A stretch of 64,000 nucleotides of DNA from Rufibacter roseolus (GCF_017916365.1 NZ_JAFMSU010000001.1:1765028-1829027), one strand, 5' to 3'. Shown: positions 16,922-26,043, numbered from the stretch's first letter. The notes: generated by a model from the sequence alone, not told the origin. Numbers and translations are program-made.

Positions 16922-17133
16922 GAACCAACTCCAATGCAACAGTAAATCTAACGCTTTTGTGTCATGTTTGCCGCTATCCTAGAGGATACCGTTTTAGCAT
17001 CGGTTTCTGAAAAGCGGGCCAAAAACCTAGTATATCTACTGAATCATAAGGAAAAGGTTGGGGCTGAGGAAGAAAGAAGCTTAAATGACAGAATGGCGGA
17101 GCTTTTGGCCTCTGTGGACAGGCTTCTGCCTTT

Positions 17134-17871
17134 TCAGGAGGCCTCTTCCAGTACCTTCCTGGCCGGTTCAGGCTTCTTTTCTGCCCCGGTAAGCAGCGTA
17201 GGCAAATGCCGGAAGGTAAGCCCCAGAACCAGCAGCCACAGGGCATTCCAGACATTCACCAGCACCGGGCTTCCCAGGATTCCCTCACCAGCTAAGACAC
17301 CTTTGTGGAGTAGCCCATTGGCCAGCCTGTTCATCAACACTGATTCTGCCAGCAGCGGGACCGTCAAAAAGCCCACAAAGACGAAGAACCGGTACCTGGG
17401 GTGCAGCAACTGCCAGGCCCTGATCAGCACCGGAACGGTGAGCAGGAACACAATGGCCATCTCCGTACCCCAGGACATCACCGTCATAGACGTTTTCTGG
17501 ATAATCTGACGGGTGATAAAGGATTCATCTCCCTCTCGGTCCAGCACCGGCAGAATACGCCCCAGCGGCAGATTGGCAAACAGCAAGGCCCATCCCAGAA
17601 CCTGTTGCCTCGCTGTTTTACGGGAGGACATGAGCCAGAAAGCCACCCACATGAGCCCATAGGTAAGGAATGGCCCTGCAAAGGTGATCCAGGGAATGGT
17701 AACAGTGGGTGGACAGGCTGTACAAACCTCCCATCCCTCAAAGTCCCGCTCCCCAAAGCAGCCGCACAGAAAATACCCGGCAAGAATATGAACCAGTTCG
17801 TGCAGCTCATGGCAGATAAACAAAAGCGCCAGAAACGCAGTGGTGTTTTTGAGGGTAAGGGAGAGGCGCAT
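17134..17871 (-). CDS. Polytopic membrane protein with HExxH motif (M50-like, putative)
   Basis: 245 residues with five or six hydrophobic segments. The first helix runs TAFLALLFICHELHELVHIL: HELVH (residues 24-28) fits the HExxH zinc-metallopeptidase motif inside a membrane segment, as in site-2-protease-like M50 proteins. A Cys-containing loop (CGCFGERDFEGWEVCTACPP) follows. No NPDG or LDG third-ligand motif is evident, so catalytic activity is uncertain and it could be an inactive relative. The C-terminus is a charged tail. Start ATG at 17871. Convergence with no neighbour gives no functional hint. An overlapping plus-strand open frame at 16964-17509 is judged a shadow. Confidence 0.65.
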   Translation of the reverse strand: MRLSLTLKNTTAFLALLFICHELHELVHILAGYFLCGCFGERDFEGWEVCTACPPTVTIPWITFAGPFLTYGLMWVAFWLMSSRKTARQQVLGWALLFANLPLGRILPVLDREGDESFITRQIIQKTSMTVMSWGTEMAIVFLLTVPVLIRAWQLLHPRYRFFVFVGFLTVPLLAESVLMNRLANGLLHKGVLAGEGILGSPVLVNVWNALWLLVLGLTFRHLPTLLTGAEKKPEPARKVLEEAS

Positions 17872-17960
17872 GGCGGTACCACTTTGGTTCAGAAGTGCTT
17901 AGGAAATATAGAAGAAATACTATAAAGTAATATGTTCAAAGGAATTGCTTTTCCTTTATT

Positions 17961-17995
17961 GCCTGTTTTCTCCAAAACAGCCCTAAAATAAGAAT
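17961..17995. repeat. Dispersed intergenic palindrome copy
   Basis: GCCTGTTTTCTCC then AAAACAGCCCTAAAATAAG: right half well conserved, left half shortened. It lies in the 205-bp gap between a minus-strand gene ending at 18077 and the start at 17871. Confidence 0.6.
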
Positions 17996-18076
17996 CCCAA
18001 CCAATGAAGGGCACCTCGGTTGAACTTCCTGATAGGTGTTCTTTTGGTTCTGTAGAGTTATTTTACCTGAACGGTC

Positions 18077-18540
18077 TCACTCCCGGGTGATGTTGAAGAT
18101 AACCTCAGTCACCGTGGCTTTTCTCCTGTTTATGTGCTCCACAATGTAGATTTTCCTAAGCTTGCCAAAGTAGGCGCCACTATCATAGCCGCCGTAGAAC
18201 TTAGGGAAGCTGGCCGCTATGAACTCCCGCAGCTGGTCAATAGTCACCACGGGTAACCGTTTCAACTCTCGACCTGAGATAATTTTGGTGTTCAGTTCCC
18301 GTTTGTAGGAGATGAATTCAATCGGAAATTCATCGTAAAGAGCGCCAGAGAAGGCATAGCTGGTTTCTTGGCGATCCAGCTTTTCTTCAGGATAGTAGCG
18401 CCGAGTGTCTCCCTTCATTTCCCCAGCCATGCCAGACCTATAATATAAATACAGGGTAGTATCTCCAATAGCTTGACAAGCCGCTGTTGGTAGGTATAAC
18501 AGAAAGAATAAAGGGAGTATAATTGTAAGTTTTTTCACAA
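18077..18540 (-). CDS. Small exported protein, unknown function
   Basis: 153 residues from a GTG at 18540 that opens straight into a signal peptide (VKKLTIILPLFFLLYLPTAA then CQA); a TTG further upstream at 18577 would add 12 charged residues. The cysteine after TAA could be lipidated, but the lipobox is poor. The mature part has many charged residues with segments YLYYRSGMAGEMKGDTRRYY, GALYDEFPIEFISYKREL and VVTIDQLREFIAASFPKFYG. No family recognised. It is probably periplasmic or surface-associated. Confidence 0.65.
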
Positions 18541-18680
18541 GTAGTTTTCGAAGTTGGGAGTGAATTTGTCTCTCCAATCCCTAAGCTAATACAGGCCAGC
18601 CTTTTATTTTTAAAAATCAGAAGGCTGAAGAAGCTGATTAAAATAAAAATCCTAGGGTGAGGGTTAATTTACGCTTATCG

Positions 18681-18747
18681 CCTAGTTTTCCCAAAACAGC
18701 CCCAAAACAGAAAGCCCCACCATGAACTGCTTCTATGGTGGGGCTTT
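18681..18747. terminator. Intrinsic terminator preceded by a palindrome copy
   Basis: AAAGCCCCACCAT (18711-18723) pairs perfectly with ATGGTGGGGCTTT (18735-18747). Directly in front, 18681-18710 holds a diverged dispersed-palindrome copy (CCTAGTTTTCCC then AAAACAGCCCCAAAACAG). It lies past the dnaE stop at 18788 on the minus strand. Confidence 0.75.
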
Positions 18748-18787
18748 CACAAGGTCATGTTACTTGATCCGTGCTACCTGCTACTGA

Positions 18788-21700
18788 TTAAATCAACTGG
18801 CAAGTCGCCACTTCCAAGTCTTTCACGTTGTTCAGGAAAGCCTTGGGGTCAATGCGGTAACGGCGGGAGAACAGTTCCACGGAAAGTCTTTCGCCAGGCT
18901 CCGTTAAGACCAATTCTAGTTTCTTTTGGCCAGGGCTGTTGATGGCGGCTTCCTCCAGGCGATCAATGAGCATAGCGTTGATGTTCCGGATGTCAATATC
19001 CATGCGCACGCCTTTGGCCATTTTGTCAGCTACATCTGAAAGCAGCTGCATGGAGATAGGCTTCAACTCCCACTGGTCCTCAGACTTGTAGCGCAGCGTC
19101 ACTTTGGCCCGGATGAACAGGTACATGCCTTCTTTCACGTAGGGCGAGAACTTCACGAAATCTTCTCCGAACAGGGCTAAGCCCATGGTGTTGTCATAAT
19201 CCTCCAAAGAGAAGAGCAGGAACGGGTTGCCGTTTTTACCGGTGCGCATGACCACGTTGCTGATGATGCCCGCCACGTTCACATCGCGGTTCTTGAACTC
19301 GGCAATGCGGTCCAGGCTGCAGGTGCAGTACGAGTCAATTTCCAGTTTGAACTGGTCCAGCGGGTGTCCTGAGAGGTAGAAGCCGATTACCTCTTTCTCG
19401 CGGCGCAGCATCTCGGTCAACGTCCAGGGCTGTACGTCCGGTACCTTCGGTAAGGGCATGTCTACGGCACCGCCTCCGCCGAAGAGCGACTGCTGGGCCG
19501 CGTTCTTCTCGGCCTGGAACTGGTTCCCGAAGCGCACGGCCTTTTCAATCAGGTTGATGCTTTCGCCTTCGGGTGTCTCTAAGTACTGGGCGCGGTGGTA
19601 GCGCTCAAACGAGTCAAAGGCACCGGCCTGGGCCAGGCTTTCAAAGGTTTTCTTGTTCACGGCGCGCAGGTTCACGCGTTTCGCGAAGTCAAAGATATCG
19701 GTGTACGGGCCGTTCTTCTCGCGTTCCTCAATAATGGCTTCCACGGCGGCTTCACCGGTGCCTTTTACGGCCCCCATCCCGAAACGGATCTGTCCCTGCT
19801 GGTTCACGTTGAACTGGTGGATGGATTCATTCACATCAGGACCCAGTACCTGAATCTGCTGCTTGCGCGCTTCCTCAATAAAGAACGTCACCTTCTTGAT
19901 GTCGTTCATGTTGTGGGTCAGCACAGCGGCCATGTATTCGGCGGGGTAATGCGCCTTGAGATAACCGGTCTGGTAAGCGACCACGGAGTAAGCGGCGGAG
20001 TGCGAGCGGTTGAAGCCGTACTGCGCGAACTTCTCCATCACGTCAAACACCTCGGAGGCGTGCTTGGCGGGGATATTATGAATCTCTTTGGCTCCGGCCA
20101 CGAATTTTTCGCGCTCCTGGGCCATTTTCTTCATGTCCTTCTTACCCATCGCGCGGCGCAGCAAGTCGGCACCGCCCAGGGAGTAGCCCGCCAGAACCTG
20201 TGCCGTCTGCATGATCTGCTCCTGGTACACCATGATGCCGTAGGTGTTTTTCAAGAGCGGCTCCAAAAGGATGTGCGGGTATTCCACCTCTTCCTTGCCT
20301 TGCTTCCGGTTGATGAAGTTCGGGATGAACTGCATCGGGCCCGGACGGTACAAGGCGTTCATGGCAATTAAGTCTTCGATGTTGGTCGGCTTCAGGTCCT
20401 TGAGGTACATGCGCATCCCCTCAGACTCGAACTGGAACGTCCCGATGGTATCGCCGCGCTGGTAAAGGGCGTAGGTTTTCTCATCGTCCAGCGGAATGTT
20501 GTCGATGTCTATTTCCACGCCGTGGTTCCGCTTAATGAGGGCCATGGCATCTTTCAGGATGGACAGGGTCTTCAGGCCCAAAAAGTCCATCTTCAGCATG
20601 CCCGCGCTCTCAATCACCTTTCCGTCAAACTGCGTCACCAAGAGGTCAGAGTCTTTGGAGGTAGACACCGGAATGTAGTTGGTAATATCATCGGGCGCGA
20701 TGATCACCCCCGCCGCGTGGATACCGGTGTTCCGCACCGAGCCTTCCAGCTTTTCGGCTAGTTTCAGGGTTCTGGCTTTTAAATCGTTGCCGTCCCGGAT
20801 GGCAGCCAGTTCCGGCGATTCAATAAAGGCTTTGGCCAGCGTGGTGCCCGGGGCTTCCGGTACCATTTTGGCCAGTTCGTTCGCCTCGGAAAGCGGAAGA
20901 TCCAACACGCGAGCTACGTCTTTGATAGACGACTTGGCGGCCATGGTACCGAAAGTGATGATCTGGGCCACCTGCGTTTTTCCGTACTTGTCTACCACGT
21001 AGTCAATTACGCGCTGGCGGTTCACGTCATCAAAGTCAATATCAATATCGGGCATGGACACCCGCTCCGGGTTGAGGAAACGCTCAAACAGCAACGAGTA
21101 CTTGATAGGGTCGATGTTGGTGATCCCCACGCAGTAAGCCACCGCGGAACCAGCCGCCGATCCCCGGCCCGGACCAACCGCCACACCCATGCTGCGGCCT
21201 TTGTTGATGAAGTCCTGGGTGATGAGGAAGTACCCCGCAAAACCCATGGTTTCAATAATGCCCAACTCATAGTTCAGGCGTTCCTCTACCTCCGGAGTGA
21301 TTTCATGGTACCGTTTTTTTGCCCCTTCAAAGGTGAGGTGGCGCAGGAACAAGTCGGCGGTGGGGTGCTCCGGAGGAAGCGGGAAGTTGGGCAACAGGAT
21401 GTCGCGCTGCAGCTTGGGCGGCGTGATCTTGTCTACGATCTCGTTGGTGTTGTCTACGGCAAACGGAACATCAGCGAACAGCTGGTTCATCTCTGCCTGG
21501 TTCTTGAAGTAGAACTGGTCATTGGGGAACCCGAAGCGGTCTTGCGGACGTGGTTTCTGTTGCTCTTCTTCAATGCGGTACAACATGCGGCGCACGTTCT
21601 CGTCGCCTCCGTAGGTGTTCCGGATGTTAGTTAAGGTGTCATAGATCACCTCGCCGCTACCCGACATCATTCTAAAGTACTGCGTCTGGAAATCGCCTAC

Positions 21701-22423
21701 GGGCACGGTTTCCTGCTCGCCGGTATTCACGCACAGCAGAATGTCGTGCGCGTTCCAGTCAGATTTCTCCACGTAGTGGGAGTCGTTGGTACAGATGACC
21801 TTGACGTTGTATTTGATGGCCCACTTGAGCAGCACCTGGTTCACGTCTTCCTGAGACAGGCCGGTACCGTCAATGTTCATGAGGCCGTGGCGCTGAATCT
21901 CAATGTAGAAATCGTCTCCGAACAGATCCAGCCACCATTTGAGCAACTTCTCGGCTTCTTCCTCGCCTTTCCAGAGGATGGCCTGCGGAAGTTCGGCGCC
22001 TATACAGCAGGACGTGGCGATGAGGCCCTTGTGGTATTTCACCAGCAGTTCCTTGTCAATGCGGGGCCATTTGCTGTACAAACCGTCAATGTAGGAGTAG
22101 GAGCAGAGCTTGGCCAGATTCTGGTAGCCTTCCTGGTCTTTGGCCAGCAATAACTGGTGGTGGCGCACGTCTTTCTGCTCCTTAGAGAAGCTTTTCTGAT
22201 GACGGTCCTGCACCAGGTAAAACTCACAACCCACAATGGGTTTCACGTTGTACTTGTTGGCCTCGGCCACGAAGTTGAACGCCCCAAACATGTTGCCGTG
22301 GTCGGTCATGGCGATGGCTTTCATGCCATCGGCCGAGGCCTTTTTCATGAGCGCGCCAATGCTGGCGGCTCCGTCTAGCAACGAGTACTGGGTGTGGGTA
22401 TGGAGGTGGGAAAAATCTGGCAC
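18788..22423 (-). CDS. dnaE: DNA polymerase III subunit alpha
   Basis: 1211 residues from the GTG that gives VPDFSHLHTHTQYSLLDGAA; a longer frame reaching 22534 adds an unlike N-terminus and would include a likely promoter (TATCTTCG on the minus strand), so the short form is preferred. Domains: PHP domain at the N-terminus (HLHTHTQYS and MTDHGNMFG keep the metal-binding histidines), polymerase core with the catalytic aspartates in PDIDIDFDD (near residue 460), finger and beta-binding regions, then an OB-fold near the C-terminus (FKNRDVNVAGIISNVVMRTG). It is the replicative polymerase, acting with the sliding clamp. Transcribed alone; it ends at the terminator at 18711-18747. Confidence 0.96.
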   Translation of the reverse strand: MPDFSHLHTHTQYSLLDGAASIGALMKKASADGMKAIAMTDHGNMFGAFNFVAEANKYNVKPIVGCEFYLVQDRHQKSFSKEQKDVRHHQLLLAKDQEGYQNLAKLCSYSYIDGLYSKWPRIDKELLVKYHKGLIATSCCIGAELPQAILWKGEEEAEKLLKWWLDLFGDDFYIEIQRHGLMNIDGTGLSQEDVNQVLLKWAIKYNVKVICTNDSHYVEKSDWNAHDILLCVNTGEQETVPVGDFQTQYFRMMSGSGEVIYDTLTNIRNTYGGDENVRRMLYRIEEEQQKPRPQDRFGFPNDQFYFKNQAEMNQLFADVPFAVDNTNEIVDKITPPKLQRDILLPNFPLPPEHPTADLFLRHLTFEGAKKRYHEITPEVEERLNYELGIIETMGFAGYFLITQDFINKGRSMGVAVGPGRGSAAGSAVAYCVGITNIDPIKYSLLFERFLNPERVSMPDIDIDFDDVNRQRVIDYVVDKYGKTQVAQIITFGTMAAKSSIKDVARVLDLPLSEANELAKMVPEAPGTTLAKAFIESPELAAIRDGNDLKARTLKLAEKLEGSVRNTGIHAAGVIIAPDDITNYIPVSTSKDSDLLVTQFDGKVIESAGMLKMDFLGLKTLSILKDAMALIKRNHGVEIDIDNIPLDDEKTYALYQRGDTIGTFQFESEGMRMYLKDLKPTNIEDLIAMNALYRPGPMQFIPNFINRKQGKEEVEYPHILLEPLLKNTYGIMVYQEQIMQTAQVLAGYSLGGADLLRRAMGKKDMKKMAQEREKFVAGAKEIHNIPAKHASEVFDVMEKFAQYGFNRSHSAAYSVVAYQTGYLKAHYPAEYMAAVLTHNMNDIKKVTFFIEEARKQQIQVLGPDVNESIHQFNVNQQGQIRFGMGAVKGTGEAAVEAIIEEREKNGPYTDIFDFAKRVNLRAVNKKTFESLAQAGAFDSFERYHRAQYLETPEGESINLIEKAVRFGNQFQAEKNAAQQSLFGGGGAVDMPLPKVPDVQPWTLTEMLRREKEVIGFYLSGHPLDQFKLEIDSYCTCSLDRIAEFKNRDVNVAGIISNVVMRTGKNGNPFLLFSLEDYDNTMGLALFGEDFVKFSPYVKEGMYLFIRAKVTLRYKSEDQWELKPISMQLLSDVADKMAKGVRMDIDIRNINAMLIDRLEEAAINSPGQKKLELVLTEPGERLSVELFSRRYRIDPKAFLNNVKDLEVATCQLI

Positions 22424-22550
22424 AGCGGTAAAAAGTAAAGAGTTCTGAGTCTTGGGCCCGGAGTTGAAAATGGACCCGAAACGGACTACGAAGATACAAA
22501 GAAAACACCGGAGCGCGGCGGAAAAGTTGCCCATTTAATCGGCGTTTTTA

Positions 22551-22583
22551 CCCTGTTTTCCGGAAATCAGGCCCTAAACGGAA
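22551..22583. repeat. Dispersed intergenic palindrome copy
   Basis: CCCTGTTTTCCGG then AAATCAGGCCCTAAACGGAA. It lies upstream of dnaE (minus) and of the DUF3817 gene (plus), so copies are not limited to 3' ends. The rest of 22424-22701 holds the promoter noted next and nothing else recognised. Confidence 0.6.
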
Positions 22584-22672
22584 TAGGGGAGAACCGGCCT
22601 GAAAATCCGGGTACCTAAGCAATTATCTGGCGGCCGTTGGGCAATAGGCGTGAGGTTTAGGCGCTTGTGGCG

Positions 22673-22680
22673 TACCTTTG
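22673..22680 (+). promoter_or_regulatory. -7 promoter motif of the DUF3817 gene
   Basis: TACCTTTG is a perfect TAnnTTTG, 21 bp before the ATG at 22702. A -33 element is not clear. It excludes the alternative in-frame start at 22678. Confidence 0.6.
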
Positions 22681-22701
22681 GGTTTTCAAACATTTAAACT
22701 C

Positions 22702-23010
22702 ATGCATTTCTCTTTTGATACTCCCCTGAACCGTTTCCGGTCCATTGCCATTTTAGAAGGTATCTCTTGGCTTGTTTTGCTCCTGGTAGCCATGCCTATA
22801 AAATATTTGGCAGGCATTAAAGAGCCCGTAAAATATGTGGGCTGGGCGCACGGGTTACTGTTTACTTTATTTGTGATTTTACTCCTGCAAGTTTGGGTGA
22901 AATACAAATGGACCTTCGGGAAGGTAGTGATCGCGTTTGTTGCTTCATTTATTCCGTTCGGCACATTTATCCTAGACAAAAAACTTGGGAACGAGGAGCG
23001 GGGGCGCTAA
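22702..23010 (+). CDS. DUF3817 family small membrane protein
   Basis: 102 residues. It begins MHFSFDTPLNRFRSIAILEG, followed by a membrane segment ISWLVLLLVAMPIKYLAG, then VKYVGWAHGLLFTLFVILLL and FGKVVIAFVASFIPFGTFIL. The N-R-x-R-x-I-A-x-x-E-G-x-S opening and the GWAHG motif are typical of DUF3817, an inner-membrane family of unknown function. Start chosen at the ATG just after the -7 motif. Single gene; a palindrome copy follows its stop. Confidence 0.85.
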   Translation: MHFSFDTPLNRFRSIAILEGISWLVLLLVAMPIKYLAGIKEPVKYVGWAHGLLFTLFVILLLQVWVKYKWTFGKVVIAFVASFIPFGTFILDKKLGNEERGR

Positions 23011-23012
23011 CA

Positions 23013-23052
23013 TTTAAGGGCTTTTTGTAGGAAATCGGCCTCTAAACAGAAT
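23013..23052. repeat. Dispersed intergenic palindrome copy
   Basis: TTTAAGGGCTTTTTG, TAG, then GAAATCGGCCTCTAAACAG: both half-sites are recognisable but diverged. It starts 2 bp after the DUF3817 stop codon. Confidence 0.6.
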
Positions 23053-23152
23053 CGTAACTTGCTTTTATTACATGCAGTAGAGGAAGTGGCGAAACAACCT
23101 TAGCGCCGGGTTGTTTTCCTTCAATACAATAAGTACCAAATTACACGCGTCT

Positions 23153-23845
23153 ATGGGGCAGAAGATTTTAGTTGTGGAGGATGAGGCCAAGCTCGCCGAT
23201 ATGCTTCAGCGGGGTCTGAAACAGGAGGGCTATCAGGTGAGTGTGGCCATGAACGGCACCACCGGCCTGGAAATGGCGCAGGCCTTTCACTTCGACCTGA
23301 TCATCCTGGACATCATGCTGCCCGAAATAAGCGGGCTAGAGGTCTGCAAGAAACTTAGGGAAGGCGCGCTGGACACGCCCATTCTCATGCTCACCGCCCT
23401 GGACTCGCCGGAGAACATTGTGACCGGGCTAGACAGCGGCGCCGATGATTACCTGGTCAAGCCCTTTGACTTTGCGGAACTGGGCGCCCGCATCAGAACC
23501 CTTACCCGTCGCATTCAGAACGGAACCTCCTCCAAGCACCTGCTGACCGTGGCCGACCTGGAAATCAATACCCAAAGCAAAACCGTGACCCGCGCCGGAA
23601 AAGCCATCACCCTAACGGCCACTGAGTACCGGTTGCTGGAGTTTTTGGTGCAGCGGCAGGATTTGGTGCTGTCCAGGATTGAGATTCTGGAGAATGTCTG
23701 GGACATAGATTTCAATCTGGGCACCAACGTAGTGGATGTGTACATCAACTATCTCCGTAAGAAAATAGACAAACAGTTTCAGCCCAAGCTCATTCACACC
23801 ATCATAGGCATGGGGTATGTGCTCAAAGTAGGAGCCGAGGCATGA
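23153..23845 (+). CDS. OmpR-family response regulator
   Basis: 230 residues from the ATG at 23153 (MGQKILVVEDEAKLADMLQR); an in-frame start at 23111 would add 14 unlike residues. The receiver domain has the acidic pair EDE at the N-terminus, phosphoacceptor Asp53 in LIILDIMLPE, Thr in MLTALD and Lys103 in LVKPFDFAEL. The C-terminal winged helix starts LLTVADLEINTQSKTVTRAG and has LTATEYRLLEFLVQRQDLVL and VVDVYINYLRKKID. It is a DNA-binding regulator driven by the histidine kinase whose gene overlaps its stop codon by 4 bp (ATGA). Signal and targets are unknown; the family includes CusR/CopR-type regulators. Confidence 0.95.
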   Translation: MGQKILVVEDEAKLADMLQRGLKQEGYQVSVAMNGTTGLEMAQAFHFDLIILDIMLPEISGLEVCKKLREGALDTPILMLTALDSPENIVTGLDSGADDYLVKPFDFAELGARIRTLTRRIQNGTSSKHLLTVADLEINTQSKTVTRAGKAITLTATEYRLLEFLVQRQDLVLSRIEILENVWDIDFNLGTNVVDVYINYLRKKIDKQFQPKLIHTIIGMGYVLKVGAEA

Positions 23846-25227
23846 ACATTCAGACCCGGGCCACGCTGCTGTTCTCTATTCTCACCTCCATGGTGGTGCT
23901 GCTGTTCAGCGGGTTCATGTACGGCATCATCAACCACTATGCCTTTGAGGATTTCTACAAACGCCTGGAGACCCGGGTGAACATTGCCGCCGATCTGCAC
24001 CTGCAGACCAATACCTCGGTGACAGACCGGCAGAAGATACAGCAACTGCGCCAGGAATACCTGGAGAAACTCAAAGACGAGAAAACGTACCTGGTGGAGA
24101 TCCCGGCCGGAAACTCCATAGGGAAACAAAACCTTGCCGGGCTGCCGTCTGAGTTTGTGGAAGAAGTCATTACCAACGGGAAAGCCCGCTTTCGGAAAGA
24201 CCACACCTTTTACGCCGGCCATTTGCAACTTGCCAGGGGCAAAACGTACCTGGTGTCTGTGTCTGCCCGGGAACCGTTCTGGCTCCAGGAAATAAACAAA
24301 CTCTCCAAGATCCTCATCGTGGGTTTCCTTATTCTGGTGGGAATCGTGTATCTCATTGGCCGTCGCTTTACCTGGCATACCTTCAAGCCCGTGCGCGACA
24401 TCATTAAAAACGTGCAGGGCATCACCGCCGAGAACCTAAACCTGCGCCTGCCGCTGAGCAACAACAAAGACGAACTCACCGAGCTGGCCCAGACCTTCAA
24501 TGACATGCTCACGCGCCTGGAGACCGCCTTTGAAACCCAGAACAACTTTGTGAGCAACGCCTCGCATGAACTGAGGACCCCCTTGACCATTATCAAAGGC
24601 GAGGCAGAACTCACCCTGGCCTCGCCCGGCCTTTCCCCGGAGCAGCGCCAATCGGTGGAGGTGATTCTGCAGGAGGCCCAGGTTTTGCGTGACATCCTGG
24701 CGAGTCTGCTGGGGATGGCCCAAAGCGGTTTTGACGGGAAAAAGCAGAACTGGGAGCTGCTGCGCCTGGATGAACTGCTCTGGCTGGTGAAAGCCTCTGC
24801 CGACCAGCTTTATCCGGGCAACAACATCCGGCTGGACTATAACTCGCTGCCCGAAGATGAGCGGCTGTTGCAGGTGCAGGGCAATGAGAACCTCCTGAAA
24901 CTGGCCCTCAGCAACATCATGATGAATGCCTGTAAGTACTCCCACAACCAGGAGGTGACCGTGCGGCTCCAGCCCGAGAACGACACCATCACGGTGGTGG
25001 TGCAGGACAAAGGCATTGGCATTCCCGAGGAGGAACTGCCTTACGTGTTCGTGCCATTCTTCAGGGCCTCCAACACCACTGATTTTGAGGGCCACGGTGT
25101 GGGCTTGCCGCTGGCGTTAAACATCATCCGGCTGCACCGGGGCAGTATTGGCATTTCCACCCGCGAGGGCGCCGGAACCGAGATGCGGATTCTGCTGCCC
25201 GTGGCGCCCGCCTCTGCCTCTTCCTAA
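23842..25227 (+). CDS. HAMP-domain sensor histidine kinase
   Basis: 461 residues. Membrane helix 1 at ~9-29 (LFSILTSMVVLLFSGFMYGI), a periplasmic domain of ~120 residues, membrane helix 2 at ~153-172 (LSKILIVGFLILVGIVYLIG), HAMP at ~175-225 (FKPVRDIIKNVQGITAENLN), dimerisation box with His243 in SNASHELRTPLTIIKGEAEL, and a HATPase domain: N box LSNIMMNACKYS, G1 VQDKGIGIPEEE, G2 GHGVGLPLALNI. It autophosphorylates in response to an unknown periplasmic signal and phosphorylates the upstream response regulator. Translationally coupled through ATGA. Confidence 0.95.
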   Translation: MNIQTRATLLFSILTSMVVLLFSGFMYGIINHYAFEDFYKRLETRVNIAADLHLQTNTSVTDRQKIQQLRQEYLEKLKDEKTYLVEIPAGNSIGKQNLAGLPSEFVEEVITNGKARFRKDHTFYAGHLQLARGKTYLVSVSAREPFWLQEINKLSKILIVGFLILVGIVYLIGRRFTWHTFKPVRDIIKNVQGITAENLNLRLPLSNNKDELTELAQTFNDMLTRLETAFETQNNFVSNASHELRTPLTIIKGEAELTLASPGLSPEQRQSVEVILQEAQVLRDILASLLGMAQSGFDGKKQNWELLRLDELLWLVKASADQLYPGNNIRLDYNSLPEDERLLQVQGNENLLKLALSNIMMNACKYSHNQEVTVRLQPENDTITVVVQDKGIGIPEEELPYVFVPFFRASNTTDFEGHGVGLPLALNIIRLHRGSIGISTREGAGTEMRILLPVAPASASS

Positions 25228-25485
25228 GTTCCTTTTTCCGGCCCCGGCCTTGGGTTGTTTTTAAGGCGTTTCCTGGAAAACAGGTTAAAAACTGCCTTCG
25301 CTTCTGCACTTAATTTCTAATAAGAAGCCTTCCTGAGGTGTATTTAATTTGCTGTCTGTAAGCTTTTAGTTCATGTTTTTTATAATTTAAATATTTGATA
25401 ATCAATTGAATAAGAATAAAATTAAAAACGTGAATTCATTCTAATGGCATTTTAATTTGGCTCTTATAGTAGCCTAATGTGGCGC
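25228..25485. other. Intergenic stretch, AT-rich in its second half
   Basis: 25255-25295 holds a diverged copy of the dispersed palindrome (TTTAAGGCGTTTCCTGG then AAAACAGGTTAAAAACTG). 25340-25460 is strongly AT-rich and contains no gene; it probably holds promoter elements for the gene at 25527. Confidence 0.45.
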
Positions 25486-25524
25486 CCGTAGGTTTGGGTA
25501 AATCAAAAGCAAATTTACCTACGG
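25486..25524 (+). promoter_or_regulatory. Inverted repeat directly before a start codon
   Basis: CCGTAGG (25486-25492) pairs with CCTACGG (25518-25524), and the inner GGTAAAT pairs with ATTTACC. The second arm ends 2 bp before the ATG at 25527. It could be an operator or a leader hairpin that affects translation start. Confidence 0.4.
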
Positions 25525-25526
25525 CC

Positions 25527-25988
25527 ATGATCCACGTGTTAATACCTTCCAACTTCAAGGCAGACTCTCTCCACTGCCTTTCTGAACTCACCGAGATTTT
25601 TCCGGGGCTGCCGCTCAAAGTCATTTACTTCCATGCCTTCGGGTTATCCAGCTCCATCACCGAGTTGCTCATGCTCTCGCGCCGCAGCAAGGAGGAGGAG
25701 CTGATCTGCTCGCATTTTACCCGCCTTTGCCGCCAAGTGCAGCAGGAGGAAGGATTGGTGCAGGCCATTGAACACACCTGGTTCTACGGTACCACCATGG
25801 CAGCCTTCCGGAATTTCCTCAAAGCCAACGAGATCAGCTTCATCGCGGTGCCAGCCAACTTCCGGCACCAGGCTTTGGGCAAACTGAGCCAGGACCCCAG
25901 TCCTTTCCTGCAGAAATGCGGTTTGCCGGTTATTTCCGTGGCGCCGCGGGTACCAGAAACCACGCAGGTGTTGGCGCACGCCGGGTAG
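25527..25988 (+). CDS. UspA-like alpha/beta protein (putative)
   Basis: 153 residues from the ATG at 25527 (MIHVLIPSNFKADSLHCLSE). The order of a first strand ending in a Ser/Asn pair, LKVIYFHAFG, a helical region with many charged residues, ISFIAVPANFRH and the closing strand GLPVISVAP resembles the universal stress protein fold, although the ATP-binding G-x2-G-x9-G-S/T loop is not clear. Longer in-frame starts would include the inverted repeat at 25486-25524. It is followed after 55 bp by a bestrophin gene on the same strand and may be co-transcribed with it. Function unknown. Confidence 0.6.
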   Translation: MIHVLIPSNFKADSLHCLSELTEIFPGLPLKVIYFHAFGLSSSITELLMLSRRSKEEELICSHFTRLCRQVQQEEGLVQAIEHTWFYGTTMAAFRNFLKANEISFIAVPANFRHQALGKLSQDPSPFLQKCGLPVISVAPRVPETTQVLAHAG

Positions 25989-26043
25989 GCGATTTCACGT
26001 CATCGCCGGAATTCAATTTTTCACCTTTACCTAATGAAATGCC

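Noticed and set aside
16964-17509. 181-codon plus-strand open frame overlapping the M50-like gene
   Set aside because: Mostly antisense to a protein with clear membrane segments; its own translation is low-complexity and Ser/Thr/Pro-rich without motifs.
19595-20371. 258-codon plus-strand open frame inside dnaE
   Set aside because: It lies antisense to a well-conserved polymerase gene; long shadow frames are expected in such coding sequence.
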